DNA of 64,000 nt from Paraburkholderia panacisoli (GCF_008369935.1 NZ_VTUZ01000011.1:124001-188000); one strand, 5' to 3'. Positions 10,897 to 19,966 are shown, numbered from the stretch's first letter. Notes: a model not told the origin generated them from the sequence alone. Program-made: numbers and translations.

Positions 10897-11787
10897 ATGC
10901 GCATCCCACCACTGAAAGCCATCATCGCGTTCGAGAGTGTGGCCCGCACAAAGAGCGTGAATCGGGCGGCTGATGAACTAGGATTGACGCCATCGGCGGT
11001 CAGCCATCAAATTGCCAACCTCGAATCCATGGTCGGAAGACCCTTGTTCACGCGACTGGGGCGCGGACTGGTGCTGACGCCAACGGGTCAGCAATATCTG
11101 GCCGATGTCACCGGATCGCTCGCTGATCTGAGCCGCGCGACGGAGCGCGCATCGAACCAGTCGGGCGTGGAGATTCTTCGCATTCATTCGAGCCCCAGCT
11201 TCGGGCTGATGTGGCTGCTGCCGCGCCTGGCTTCCTTCCAGGAAGCGAACGGCGACATTCAGTTAAATCTGGCGTGTTCATACGAGGATGTGTCGTTCAC
11301 GTCCGGCTACTATGACGTCGATGTACGGCATGGCTACGCGCATTGGACCGACGGCGAGATCAAAACGCTTCGCCATGAATTCATCGCGCCTCTTGCATCG
11401 GAGGAGTACCTGAGAAAATTTCCGGTGCTCACCCCCGAGGACCTGCTCGAGCGTCGCCTGATCTTCTCGGAGACGCCTCTCGTGCAGTGGAAGCAATGGT
11501 TCGGCAAGTTCGGCGTCGCGGAGTCGCGCAAGTCATACGATTTCGCATTCGACCGCTCGTACATGTCGCTCGAGGCCGCGGCATTGGGGCACGGCATCGC
11601 GCTCGAAAGCACGATGCTCGCATCGGTCCATCTGAAACGGGGTTCGCTCGTACCGGTCTTCGATCGCACGTATGCGGTGGAGGTCGGAGCCCACCACCTC
11701 GTTTACCCTTCCCAGAACGCGGATTTGCCGCGCGTGGCCAAATTTTTGGCCTGGGTCGAACAAGAGATCAGCCGTAACGCCGTGTAG
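10897..11787 (+). CDS. LysR-family regulator (GcvA-like)
   Basis: A 296-residue regulator. Its N-terminal winged helix (MRIPPLKAIIAFESVARTKSVNRAADELGLTPSAVSHQIANLE, split here only by counting) is of the GcvA/AmpR subgroup, and the effector domain follows from about residue 90. ATG 10897 is chosen because the family starts just before LKAIIAFE; the open frame upstream to 10801 is not needed. It lies divergent from the CoA-transferase set and upstream of the SDR/transketolase operon, so either could be its target; the divergent arrangement favours the minus-strand set. Confidence 0.93.
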   Translation: MRIPPLKAIIAFESVARTKSVNRAADELGLTPSAVSHQIANLESMVGRPLFTRLGRGLVLTPTGQQYLADVTGSLADLSRATERASNQSGVEILRIHSSPSFGLMWLLPRLASFQEANGDIQLNLACSYEDVSFTSGYYDVDVRHGYAHWTDGEIKTLRHEFIAPLASEEYLRKFPVLTPEDLLERRLIFSETPLVQWKQWFGKFGVAESRKSYDFAFDRSYMSLEAAALGHGIALESTMLASVHLKRGSLVPVFDRTYAVEVGAHHLVYPSQNADLPRVAKFLAWVEQEISRNAV

Positions 11788-11976
11788 CGCCGGGCCAAGC
11801 CAGGCGGGACGGCGGCGCGCTGCCCTATGCGAAAAGGGCCGCCTTCGCACGCCTGTGACTCCAAGGTGCGCGACACCTGAAAATTCTTCAGCAATAGTTG
11901 AGCCGAACTGCATTGATCGCGATGGTTGAAGCACTGAAACTGCGTCTACCAACTAACGTGATCGATGGAGACAAAC

Positions 11977-12726
11977 ATGTTGCTCGACAGCAAAGTCGTA
12001 ATCGTAACCGGTGCAGCCTCGCCGCGCGGCATCGGCAAGGCGACCGCCAAAGCGCTTGCCGCCCAAGGCGCGCGAGTGGTGATTCTGGACCTTCGCAAGG
12101 AAGACGCCGAGAGTGCCGCGCGTGACCTCGGCGAACAGCACCTCGGCCTCGCCTGCGATGTGACCGACAAGACCGCATGCGTTGCGGCCGCCAGGGCGGT
12201 CATCGAGAAGTACGGCCGCGTCGATGGCCTGATCAATAACGCGGGCATCACCCAGCCGTTGAAGACGATGGACATCGAAGCGCACAACTTCGATGCGGTC
12301 GTCGACGTGAACCTGCGCGGCACGCTCTATATGTCGCAAGCTGTTATTCCGCAGATGAGAAAGCAAAAGAGCGGCAGCATCGTCTGCATGTCGTCGGTCT
12401 CCGCGCAACGCGGCGGCGGCATCTTCGGCGGTCCTCACTACAGCGCCGCAAAAGCGGGCGTACTCGGCCTCGCTCGTGCGATGGCGCGTGAACTCGGGGC
12501 GGACAACATCCGCGTCAACTCGATCACGCCGGGCCTCATCCAGACCGACATCACCGGCGACAAGCTCACGACAGAGATGCGCGCCGACATCATCAAGGGC
12601 ATTCCGCTGGGCCGGCTCGGCGATGCTGCCGACGTCGCGAACGCCTGTCTGTTCCTTTCGAGCGACCTGTCCGCCTATCTCACCGGTATCACGCTCGACG
12701 TCAACGGCGGCATGTTGATCCACTAA
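11977..12726 (+). CDS. Short-chain dehydrogenase/reductase
   Basis: A 249-residue classical SDR. The cofactor motif is VTGAASPRGIGKATA (TGx3GxG with an inserted residue), followed by NNAG in LINNAGITQP, the catalytic Ser in CMSSVSAQRG, and YSAAK (YxxxK). The C-terminus has TGITLDVNGGM. D in VVILDLRKE after the second strand favours NAD over NADP. ATG 11977 follows GGAG at 11967-11970. It is the first gene of an operon with an anion/sugar-acid type MFS permease and a split transketolase, so a polyol or sugar-acid oxidation is likely; the substrate is unknown. Confidence 0.93.
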   Translation: MLLDSKVVIVTGAASPRGIGKATAKALAAQGARVVILDLRKEDAESAARDLGEQHLGLACDVTDKTACVAAARAVIEKYGRVDGLINNAGITQPLKTMDIEAHNFDAVVDVNLRGTLYMSQAVIPQMRKQKSGSIVCMSSVSAQRGGGIFGGPHYSAAKAGVLGLARAMARELGADNIRVNSITPGLIQTDITGDKLTTEMRADIIKGIPLGRLGDAADVANACLFLSSDLSAYLTGITLDVNGGMLIH

Positions 12727-12811
12727 GGACGACATCCGGCGCGATTGCGGCGGATGAGTCAATGCACCTAGGGAAAATCCGGGGCGATAGGGTCGCAAGC
12801 ATCTTGCATGG

Positions 12812-12845
12812 GGCCAGAGTAAGCGCTAAAGCGCTAACTCTGGCC
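12812..12845. repeat. 34-bp near-perfect inverted repeat before the MFS gene
   Basis: Arms at 12812-12827 and 12830-12845 pair over 16 bases with one mismatch and a 2-base centre; the left arm is GGCCAGAGTAAGCGCT. It contains two AGCGCT palindromes in tandem, a core typical of LacI-family operators. It ends 16 bases before the MFS start codon, immediately before the ribosome site AGGAGA. It could be an operator of an internal promoter or an mRNA hairpin affecting translation or stability. Confidence 0.7.
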
Positions 12846-12861
12846 GACACAGGAGACAAGC

Positions 12862-14190
12862 ATGAAAACGAAGTCCACCGCGCCGTCGATGACAGGCGAT
12901 GTGAAGTCGCTCGCCGATCCGGCGAGCTTCGAATCAAAAACGTATGCGAAAGTCGGACGGCGCTTGATACCGTTCCTGATGGTGTGCTATCTGGGCGCTT
13001 ATCTCGATCGTGTCAACGTGGGCTTTGCGAAACTGCAGATGCTCAACGACCTGCGATTCAGCGAAACCGTATATGGCATCGGCGCAGGGGTCTTCTTTCT
13101 CGGTTATTTTCTCTTCGAGGTGCCGAGCAATCTCCTGTTGCATAGGGTCGGCGCACGTAACTGGCTCGCTCGCATCATGCTGACGTGGGCAGTCATTTCC
13201 GCCTGCTTCGTCTTCGTGAAGTCGCCCACCAGCTTCTATGTGCTGCGCTTTCTATTGGGCGTGGCCGAGGCGGGGTTCGCGCCCGGGGTCATCCTGTATC
13301 TGACTTACTGGTTTCCTTCGGCACGGCGCGCAAAGGCGCTCTCGCTCTTTTTCATGGCAATTCCGCTTGCCGGCATTGTCGGCGGGCCGCTGTCCGGTTT
13401 CATCCTGCATGCGTTCCAGGGGGTACATGGCCTCGCGGGCTGGAAGTGGCTGTTCATCCTCGAAGCACTGCCGTCGTTGCTCCTTGGCGTCGCCATCTTG
13501 CTCTACCTCGACAATGGTATCGCCGCCGCCAAATGGCTCACCGATGCGGAGAAGGCGCTGCTCTCACGCAACGTGGCGAACGACAACGCCCACAAGATCG
13601 CCCATGTGTCGATCAGGTCTTTCATCGCGGATCGTCGTTTGTGGTTGATGGCTGCCATCTACTTCTGCGTCGTGCTCGGTCAATATGGGCTGACGTTCTG
13701 GCTGCCGACGATCATCCGCAAGTCGGGCGTCGCTGACCCCCTGTGGGTCGGTATCTTCACCGCCATTCCTTACCTCTGCGCCATCGTTGCGCTGCCCCTG
13801 GTAGGCGCAAGCGCTGACCGCCATCGCGAACGGCGTCTGCATCTTGCGATCCCGATGCTCGTATCGGCGGCGGGCTTTGCCACGCTTCCGATGCTGGGCG
13901 GAGTCGGCGCGTCGCTGGTGTGTGTCAGCGTGGCCGCCGCCGGCATTCTCGCTTCGTCGTCACAGTTCTGGTCGCTGCCGACCGCGCTCCTCGGCGGCAT
14001 GTCCGCAGCGGCGGGTATCGCCGCGGTGAACTGCTTCGCCAATCTCGCAGGCTTCTTCTCGCCGGCCATTGTCGGCTGGTTGAACGACCTGACCGGCAAG
14101 TCGACGGCTGGGCTCATCTTTATCTCCGTCGCTGTCGTCATCGGTGCCGGGCTTGTTTTCCTCGTGCCAGCCAAAACTGTCAATCGCTGA
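12862..14190 (+). CDS. MFS transporter, anion:cation symporter type
   Basis: A 442-residue permease with twelve expected membrane helices. The start of the first helix region (RLIPFLMVCYLGAYLDRVNVGFA) and the loop GVAEAGFAPGVILYLTYWFP are hallmark ACS-family sequences seen in tartrate, phthalate, glucarate and hexuronate permeases. The ribosome site AGGAGA at 12851-12856 fixes the ATG. It lies in an operon with an SDR and a two-part transketolase, so it probably imports the sugar acid or polyol degraded by them. Confidence 0.93.
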   Translation: MKTKSTAPSMTGDVKSLADPASFESKTYAKVGRRLIPFLMVCYLGAYLDRVNVGFAKLQMLNDLRFSETVYGIGAGVFFLGYFLFEVPSNLLLHRVGARNWLARIMLTWAVISACFVFVKSPTSFYVLRFLLGVAEAGFAPGVILYLTYWFPSARRAKALSLFFMAIPLAGIVGGPLSGFILHAFQGVHGLAGWKWLFILEALPSLLLGVAILLYLDNGIAAAKWLTDAEKALLSRNVANDNAHKIAHVSIRSFIADRRLWLMAAIYFCVVLGQYGLTFWLPTIIRKSGVADPLWVGIFTAIPYLCAIVALPLVGASADRHRERRLHLAIPMLVSAAGFATLPMLGGVGASLVCVSVAAAGILASSSQFWSLPTALLGGMSAAAGIAAVNCFANLAGFFSPAIVGWLNDLTGKSTAGLIFISVAVVIGAGLVFLVPAKTVNR

Positions 14191-14234
14191 CACCGTCTGC
14201 TGCAAAGACTCACTTTTTAGATCAAGGAGACACC

Positions 14235-15077
14235 ATGAACAGTCCGTCAACAGATACGGTGACGCTCGCCGAGCGCGCCTACCGGATTCGCAGAAACGCC
14301 TTGCTGATGGGCGAAGTGCAGGGGCAAGGCTATATCGGCCAGGCCCTCGACATCGCCGATGTACTCGCGGTTGCCTACTTCGGCGCGATGCGCTACCGGG
14401 CCGACGATCCCGAATGGGAAGGCCGCGACCGCTTCCTGCTGTCCAACGGCCACTATGCGATCGCGCTTTACGCCGCGCTTTTCGAAGCCGGCTTCCTGCC
14501 ACCCGAAGAACTCGAAACCTACGGCAGCGACGACAGCCGGTTGCCGATGTCCGGCATGGCGAGCTACACGCCTGGCATGGAGATGTCCGGCGGCTCGCTC
14601 GGCCACGGTCTCACGATCGCGGTGGGCCGTTGCCTGGGACTGAAGCGCAAGGGCTCAAAGGCCTTCGTCTACACGCTCTTTTCCGACGGCGAACTCGATG
14701 AAGGCGCGATCTGGGAGGGCCTGATGTCGGCCGCTCACTGGAAGCTGGACAACCTGATCGCCATGGTCGACGTCAACAACCAGCAAGCCGACGGTCCCTC
14801 CTCGAAGATCATGGCGTTCGAGCCGCTCGTCGAGAAACTCGAAGCATTTGGCTGGTTCACGCAGCGCGTGGACGGCAACGACATTGACGCAGTCAAGACG
14901 GCCTTCGATGCTGCACGCAATCATCCGAAAGAGCAGCCCCGGATTATCGTTTGCGATACCCGCATGGGCTGCGGCGTGCCGTTCCTCGAAGAACGGGAAA
15001 AGAATCACTTCATCCGCGTCGATGCCCATGAGTGGCAACTGGCGCTCGCAGCACTCGAAGCAGGGAGACAAGCATGA
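14235..15077 (+). CDS. Transketolase, N-terminal (TPP-binding) subunit
   Basis: A 280-residue protein corresponding to the first half of a transketolase. It shows LSNGHYAIALYAALF, the GSLGHGL block and the thiamine-diphosphate/Mg2+ motif SDGELDEGAIWEG...NNQQADG. Transketolases move two-carbon units between sugars. The ATG follows AAGGAGA. Its stop overlaps the next gene as ATGA (15074-15077), so the two subunits are translated in tandem. The C-terminal tail (MGCGVPFLEEREKNHF) differs from the standard pentose-phosphate enzyme and is seen in dedicated catabolic split transketolases. Confidence 0.93.
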   Translation: MNSPSTDTVTLAERAYRIRRNALLMGEVQGQGYIGQALDIADVLAVAYFGAMRYRADDPEWEGRDRFLLSNGHYAIALYAALFEAGFLPPEELETYGSDDSRLPMSGMASYTPGMEMSGGSLGHGLTIAVGRCLGLKRKGSKAFVYTLFSDGELDEGAIWEGLMSAAHWKLDNLIAMVDVNNQQADGPSSKIMAFEPLVEKLEAFGWFTQRVDGNDIDAVKTAFDAARNHPKEQPRIIVCDTRMGCGVPFLEEREKNHFIRVDAHEWQLALAALEAGRQA

Positions 15078-16075
15078 GCGACACCACCACCCAAAAGCCG
15101 CGTCTGAAGACCTCGGCGATGATTGCATCGATCGCCGGCGAAGGACAGGTCACGCGTTCCGCTCCGTTCGGTCATGCATTGGCCCAACTGGCTCGGGAGA
15201 AGACGAACGTAGTGGGTATGACTGCCGACCTCGGCAAGTACACCGACCTGCACATCTTCGGCAAGGAGTTCCCGGAGCGCTACTACCAGATGGGCATGGC
15301 CGAGCAGTTGCTGATGGGCGCGGCCGCCGGTATGGCGCATGAAGGCGTCCAGCCGTTCGTGACGACGTACGCCGTGTTCGCGACCCGTCGCGCGTATGAC
15401 TTCATGCACCAGGCGATTGCGGAAGACAACCTCGACGTGAAGATCATCTGCGCGTTGCCTGGCCTCACGACCGGCTACGGCCCGAGCCACCAGGCAGCGG
15501 AGGATCTTGCCCTGATGCGTGCGATGCCGAACATGACGGTCATCGATCCGTGCGACGCGCTCGACACCGAGCAGATGGTGCCCGCGATCGCCGCGCATAA
15601 CGGCCCGGTGTATGCGCGCTTGCTGCGTGGCAACGTTCCGGCCGTGCTCGATGAATACGACTATCAGTTTGAACTCGGCAAGGCGAAGCTGCTTCGCGAC
15701 GGCGCCGAGGTGCTGATCATTTCGTCGGGCATCATGACCATGCGCTCGCTGGAAGTCGCAAAGCTACTGGAAGCGGACAACGTCGGGGTCGGTGTGTTGC
15801 ACGTGCCGACCATCAAGCCGCTCGACACCGCGACGATCGTGCGCGAAGCGAGGCGCACGGGCCGGATGGTCGTGGTCGCCGAGAATCACACGGTGATCGG
15901 CGGTCTCGGAGAAGCGGTCGCGACCACGCTGCTCACGGCCGGCGTCACACCGACCTACCGTCAAATCGCACTGCCCGATGAGTTTCTCGCTGCGGGCGCG
16001 CTGCCGACCTTGCACGATCGCTATGGCATCTCGACCAGCGTCATGGCCGATACCATCAAGGGGTGGCTTGGATGA
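15074..16075 (+). CDS. Transketolase, C-terminal subunit
   Basis: A 333-residue partner of the preceding gene. It begins with the pyrimidine-binding domain (RSAPFGHALAQLAREKTNVVGMTADL; MGMAEQLLMGAAAGMA holding the catalytic Glu) and ends with the transketolase C-terminal domain (EVLIISSGIMTMRSLEVAK). ATG 15074 overlaps the stop of the N-terminal subunit. Split transketolases are known for apulose-4-phosphate and for sulfo-sugar cleavage; no kinase or sulfo-sugar gene lies nearby, so the donor here is open. Confidence 0.93.
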   Translation: MSDTTTQKPRLKTSAMIASIAGEGQVTRSAPFGHALAQLAREKTNVVGMTADLGKYTDLHIFGKEFPERYYQMGMAEQLLMGAAAGMAHEGVQPFVTTYAVFATRRAYDFMHQAIAEDNLDVKIICALPGLTTGYGPSHQAAEDLALMRAMPNMTVIDPCDALDTEQMVPAIAAHNGPVYARLLRGNVPAVLDEYDYQFELGKAKLLRDGAEVLIISSGIMTMRSLEVAKLLEADNVGVGVLHVPTIKPLDTATIVREARRTGRMVVVAENHTVIGGLGEAVATTLLTAGVTPTYRQIALPDEFLAAGALPTLHDRYGISTSVMADTIKGWLG

Positions 16076-16387
16076 GCCCACGGGGTCGTTCAGACGCTGC
16101 GGCACGGCAGACATCGCTCCGCCTGAGCGTGAAACGAGTCGTCCGCTAGTTTGATCGGGACGGTGCGTCGGTTGCATCGACGCACCGTGACGGTGATTGG
16201 CGAGATGCTTCCATAGCGCAGCCGGCAAGCTTCGAAGTGGAGCAGTTGTTCGGGTGACGGAATTGTGTGACGGACGAGCGGCAACAATTGACCGGGCGCC
16301 GAAGTCCAATTAAGCGGTCAGCCCTCCTTTCGCCTCTCTCAAGCTGGGTGCAACAGTTTGCCCGAGAACAGCGCCTCCAGCAGTAGC
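16076..16387. other. Intergenic region without gene
   Basis: Between the transketolase operon and the convergent unknown gene. Apart from the hairpin at 16160-16188 I see nothing. Confidence 0.6.
16160..16188. terminator. Hairpin after the transketolase operon
   Basis: ACGGTGCGTCG and CGACGCACCGT pair perfectly over 11 bp around a 7-base loop, 85 bases after the last stop codon. There is no clear T-run, so this is a terminator-like hairpin rather than a textbook intrinsic terminator. Confidence 0.55.
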
Positions 16388-17032
16388 TCAGGTCTGGACG
16401 TTTTTCTCGCAATCTTCCCAGTACCTCAGCGGGTCGTGATGTTGTGGATAGTGTAAGTTGAGCCACGCCGACAGCCTGGTCCAATCTGGATGGTTGGTAC
16501 CAGTTTGAGCAGACCAGGTCGACGACCTCTCAAGAATTTGACCGTTCTCTCGATCACGGACAAGCAAGCTGCCTAGTCCGTTTGAACTGTTCGCCTGTGA
16601 CTCAACCAGATACCGTGGGAGAATCCTGAGTTCAGCATCCTTGGCCCACCCGTATAAGGCACGGACCACGCCGGACGGATCTCGCAACTCTATGGGGCCG
16701 CTTTCCGGGCGAACGGCGGTCCATCCTTCAGGAAACTCGGCGACGACCTCGTTTTTACCCTCCCTCACCCACTTCACGCGCCATGCGCGAGCCATTGCCT
16801 CGCGCATGCGAGACACCGACTCGTAGCCGGCCGGCAACTCGATCACCATCGGAAGAGTAATGAGGTTGTCTTTCCAGAGTTTGGTTTCGTCGTCGACGCG
16901 CTCGACCACGTCGAACGCCCCTGCTTCGAATGGGTTCTCGGGCCGGCTCGATACTCTCACGTTCCCCTCCGGCAGCCCCTCGAATAGGCGCTCAGCGTCA
17001 TGGCGGGTAAGTTTTGTCTTTCCTTTCTTCAT
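16388..17032 (-). CDS. Unknown protein (214 aa)
   Basis: I do not recognise this protein. It begins MKKGKTKLTRHDAERLFEGLPEGNVRV and has no signal peptide or membrane span; it is rich in Trp (TLPMV...WRVKWVREG, GWTAVRPE, YGWAKDAEL, WTRLSAWLNLHY). A GAGAGA ribosome site lies just ahead of the ATG. Base composition is less GC-rich than in its neighbours, and it stands alone between two long non-coding stretches, which suits a recently acquired gene. Coding status is supported by the length, the ribosome site and reasonable residue use. Confidence 0.6.
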   Translation of the reverse strand: MKKGKTKLTRHDAERLFEGLPEGNVRVSSRPENPFEAGAFDVVERVDDETKLWKDNLITLPMVIELPAGYESVSRMREAMARAWRVKWVREGKNEVVAEFPEGWTAVRPESGPIELRDPSGVVRALYGWAKDAELRILPRYLVESQANSSNGLGSLLVRDRENGQILERSSTWSAQTGTNHPDWTRLSAWLNLHYPQHHDPLRYWEDCEKNVQT

Positions 17033-17729
17033 TGATCTCTCTGCAGCAAAGTTGTCTCACTAACGCCTGGGTCCTCGTGCCCGAAGTCGGGCGCCACCTC
17101 CTCTCACGCGCGTTTGAAGGTGCTCACGATCCTATTCTGCGCCTTTCGCTAGTTCCCGGCTTGCGCAGTGGCAATGGCACGGCTTGTCCCGCCGTCCCTG
17201 CCGCCGGATATCGGATGGATCGATCCACGCCAGGGACTAGAGGATGTGCAGACGAGCGATTATCGACTCCTCGCAAAGTCGCTTTCTGCGACCGACAGCG
17301 GTTATCGAATGGAAGGAGACGGCAGCGCCCGGGCAACTCACCTCCCGCACACGCCCCCGTGCCGTCATTCGAGTCGCCGCGACGTCAGCCCATCAGAAGG
17401 ACAGTTCGGGCAAACAGCCGCTTTGACCGCAACATAACGGTAGTGTACGACTCTCTTCGGCCGTTGCTGCGGCGCCGCGAAGGGACGGCTCGTCATCGGC
17501 GGCGACGCTTACCGGTGGCGCCTGGGTCAAGCTTTAGCGACCGCACCCGCCGTTCGATCCGCTTTTTGACTGGTGGCCATGAACGGATAATCGATAAATC
17601 GAAAGCAACTTTGCGAACACCGAGCTTGTGCCCCTGATCAGGGGTCAGATATCGAGGTGCCACTTCTACACAAAGCCCCTCAAGTAATGTCAGAATTCGT
17701 GGTGATGCATTCACCTGGGAGTCTCCGGA
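17033..17729. other. Long intergenic region
   Basis: This 697-base stretch has no gene I can support; the open frames here lack ribosome sites and have unnatural composition. It contains a perfect 14-bp palindrome CCCCTGATCAGGGG at 17631-17644, about 86 bases ahead of the ferritin-like gene, a possible operator. Confidence 0.5.
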
Positions 17730-18725
17730 ATGAATGATTCGATCTCTGACACATTCGCTGTCGAACGGCTGATTCAAGGCTTTACCGCGCCGGCGCTGCC
17801 GCAAGACAGACCCGACCAGGCCGCCATCGACGTGGCAGACCGCAATGCCCGGCACTGGACGAGCATCATCGCCGGACCGCTGAAGCCCGGCTCCGATGAA
17901 CATCGCCGCGAGATATGCCGAATGTTTCGCGAGACCTTCAATCCGTATCGTCCATCGGTGCTCGAATGGCCCAATCTCGAGCCCGAAGCACTTGAGCGGA
18001 TTGTTTCGCTGCCGATATGGGACATCGCCGTGCAGACGGAAGGCAGGGCACGGCTGCGCATGGCAGCGTACGCCGCTACCGTCAACGAGCCTGACGTACG
18101 CGAAGCGCTTGCGCTGAACGCATGGGAGGAAAGCCGCCATAAGGAGGTGCTCACGCGGATGGTGGCTGCGTACGGCATTCCGCTCGCGAGCGAAGCGCCC
18201 TACGTCTATCCCAGGGACGCCGAGTGGGCCTACCTCGTGACGGGGTACAGCGAGTGCATCGACAGTTTCTTCGCCTTCGGCCTGTTCGAGGTCGCCCGAC
18301 GTTCGGGACTGTTCCCGCCCGAGTTAGTCGACACCTTCGAGCCGGTTATGCAGGAAGAGTGCCGCCATATCCTGCTGTTCGCAAACTGGGTAGCATGGCA
18401 TCGCGCACGGCTGTCGTGGTGGCAGCGCATCCGCTTCGAGCTGAAAGTGGCCGGCGTGTGGGCGTTCCTCGGCTGGGAGAGGATGACCCTTGCGCGCACG
18501 CTCGATGCCGAGGGCAACGAGCACAAACACGATAACAACTTCACGGTGAACGGCGCGCAAGCCGTGTCCTCAGTCGAGGTCAGCGTGCGCGAACTGATGA
18601 CGCTGTGTCTCACGGAGAGCGAGCGGCGCTTCTCTGGTTACGACCATCGTCTGCTGCGCCCCGGGACGATGCCGAAGCTCGTACGATTCGCGCTGCGGTT
18701 CATGCGGGCGGACAACACAAATTAA
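17730..18725 (+). CDS. Ferritin-like di-iron protein
   Basis: A 331-residue protein with the four-helix pattern of di-iron carboxylate proteins. A Glu in QTEGRARLRM, an ExxH in NAWEESRHKEVL (near residue 135), a Glu in the third helix (GYSECIDSFFAFGLFE) and a second ExxH in MQEECRHILLFANW (near residue 210) would supply the iron ligands. Such proteins include oxygenases, oxidases and desaturase-like enzymes; I cannot name the substrate. No membrane signal is obvious. It is monocistronic after a long non-coding stretch. Confidence 0.75.
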   Translation: MNDSISDTFAVERLIQGFTAPALPQDRPDQAAIDVADRNARHWTSIIAGPLKPGSDEHRREICRMFRETFNPYRPSVLEWPNLEPEALERIVSLPIWDIAVQTEGRARLRMAAYAATVNEPDVREALALNAWEESRHKEVLTRMVAAYGIPLASEAPYVYPRDAEWAYLVTGYSECIDSFFAFGLFEVARRSGLFPPELVDTFEPVMQEECRHILLFANWVAWHRARLSWWQRIRFELKVAGVWAFLGWERMTLARTLDAEGNEHKHDNNFTVNGAQAVSSVEVSVRELMTLCLTESERRFSGYDHRLLRPGTMPKLVRFALRFMRADNTN

Positions 18726-18769
18726 AGGCGCGTGAAGCTTGAGACCGGTCAGTCGCAGTGGAAGCCCAG

Positions 18770-19405
18770 CTATCGCTTGAACGCCAACGACTGCTCGAGT
18801 AAAAGAAGCACGGCAATCACAATCATGGCGGCTCCCGAAATCTGGCTGACCAGGCGAGCAACCGTCGGACGCGTGCGCAGCACGATCTTCGACCCGACAC
18901 CGACAAGCGTATAGACCACGGCGCAATTGACAATGTGCACAATGCCCATTGCCCCTATCTGTTCGGAAATCGGCCACGCACCGTTGCGGTTAGTGAATTG
19001 AGGAAGCAACGCCAGAAAGAGTAAAAGCGCCTTTGGGTTCAGACCGCTCGTGGCGAACCCGCGAATGGACCACTTCAGGCTCGTGTTCGCGACCTCTTCG
19101 TCAGCGACAGTCAGTGCGGAAGGGCGAGCGAGAATATTGCCGCCAAGCCATAGGAGATAGCCCGCTCCAACAACAGTCAGAACGGTGAGTATTGCCGGAA
19201 CACTCGCGACGAGAGCCCCGATGCCCGTCGCTACCACAAGGGTGATAGCCAGATACCCCAACAGCATCCCTGTGACAGCGGGCGCGATTGCCCTGGCGCG
19301 CAAGCCTGCCGCTATCGCATACGCCCAGTCCGCACCGGGAACCATCACCAACGACAACGAAACGAGCCAAAAAGCCGTCAACAAACTGATTTCCACCGCC
19401 GCCAT
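18770..19405 (-). CDS. LysE/RhtB-family amino-acid exporter
   Basis: A 211-residue inner-membrane protein with about six hydrophobic helices. The N-terminal block FWLVSLSLVMVPGADWAYAIAAGLR is the LysE/RhtB signature, and GFATSGLNPKALLLFLALLPQF is the matching central motif. These proteins export amino acids or their analogues. The frame extends to 19423; ATG 19405 (MAAVEISLL) matches the usual family start but neither start has a strong ribosome site. It is divergent from an Lrp/AsnC gene 108 bases away, which is the usual regulator pairing for such exporters. Confidence 0.92.
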   Translation of the reverse strand: MAAVEISLLTAFWLVSLSLVMVPGADWAYAIAAGLRARAIAPAVTGMLLGYLAITLVVATGIGALVASVPAILTVLTVVGAGYLLWLGGNILARPSALTVADEEVANTSLKWSIRGFATSGLNPKALLLFLALLPQFTNRNGAWPISEQIGAMGIVHIVNCAVVYTLVGVGSKIVLRTRPTVARLVSQISGAAMIVIAVLLLLEQSLAFKR

Positions 19406-19513
19406 CCCTATCAATAGGCACATCTGTTCAATGGGGAAATGTTACGGCGTCATCAATCGAAAGTGCTCCCTATTTCTTGTCAGCAAGTCACGATTTAAGC
19501 TAACATTTTGCGA
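19406..19513. promoter_or_regulatory. Divergent promoter region of LysE and Lrp genes
   Basis: A short AT-richer stretch between the divergent exporter and regulator genes. It must hold both promoters and is the expected binding site of the Lrp-type protein. No clear palindrome stands out. Confidence 0.5.
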
Positions 19514-19966
19514 ATGGACGACATTGACCGCAAGATTCTTGCTGAACTGCAGCAAGACGGAAGACTCACCGTCACGGAATTGAGTGAACGCATAGGCTTG
19601 AGCCTTTCGCCCTGCCAGAGGCGGCTTCGAGCCTTGGAAAAGGCGAAAGTCATTGGTGGCTATCGGGCCACCATTGATCCGGCATCGGTCGGTCTAAACT
19701 TCTCGGCGATTGTGTTTGCGACGTTGCGGGAAGTTACGAGCAAGAATGTTTCGTCATTCGAAGACGCCTTGCTTGGCATCCCGGAGATCACGCGAGCCGA
19801 ACGTCTTTTCGGTGATCCAGACTACATGCTGCACGTCGTCACGCATGATCTAAAGGCGTTTCAAACACTATACGACCGCAGTCTTTTGGCTCTGCCTTGC
19901 GTGCTTCGGCTGTCGTCAACCCTTGTGATGAAGAGCATTTGCCAGGACCGGCCACTACCGCTGTGA
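19514..19966 (+). CDS. Lrp/AsnC-family regulator
   Basis: A 150-residue protein. The DNA-binding part is MDDIDRKILAELQQDGRLTVTELSERIGLSLSPCQRRLRALE, counted in pieces, and the RAM effector domain follows with PEITRAERLFGDPDYMLHV. ATG 19514 is preferred to the TTG two codons upstream because MDxxDRKIL is the standard start. It probably controls the divergent LysE-type exporter in response to an amino acid. Confidence 0.94.
   Translation: MDDIDRKILAELQQDGRLTVTELSERIGLSLSPCQRRLRALEKAKVIGGYRATIDPASVGLNFSAIVFATLREVTSKNVSSFEDALLGIPEITRAERLFGDPDYMLHVVTHDLKAFQTLYDRSLLALPCVLRLSSTLVMKSICQDRPLPL

Noticed and set aside
17014-17637. 207-codon plus-strand frame
   Set aside because: It begins in the 5' end of the unknown minus-strand gene, lacks a ribosome site and has unnatural composition.
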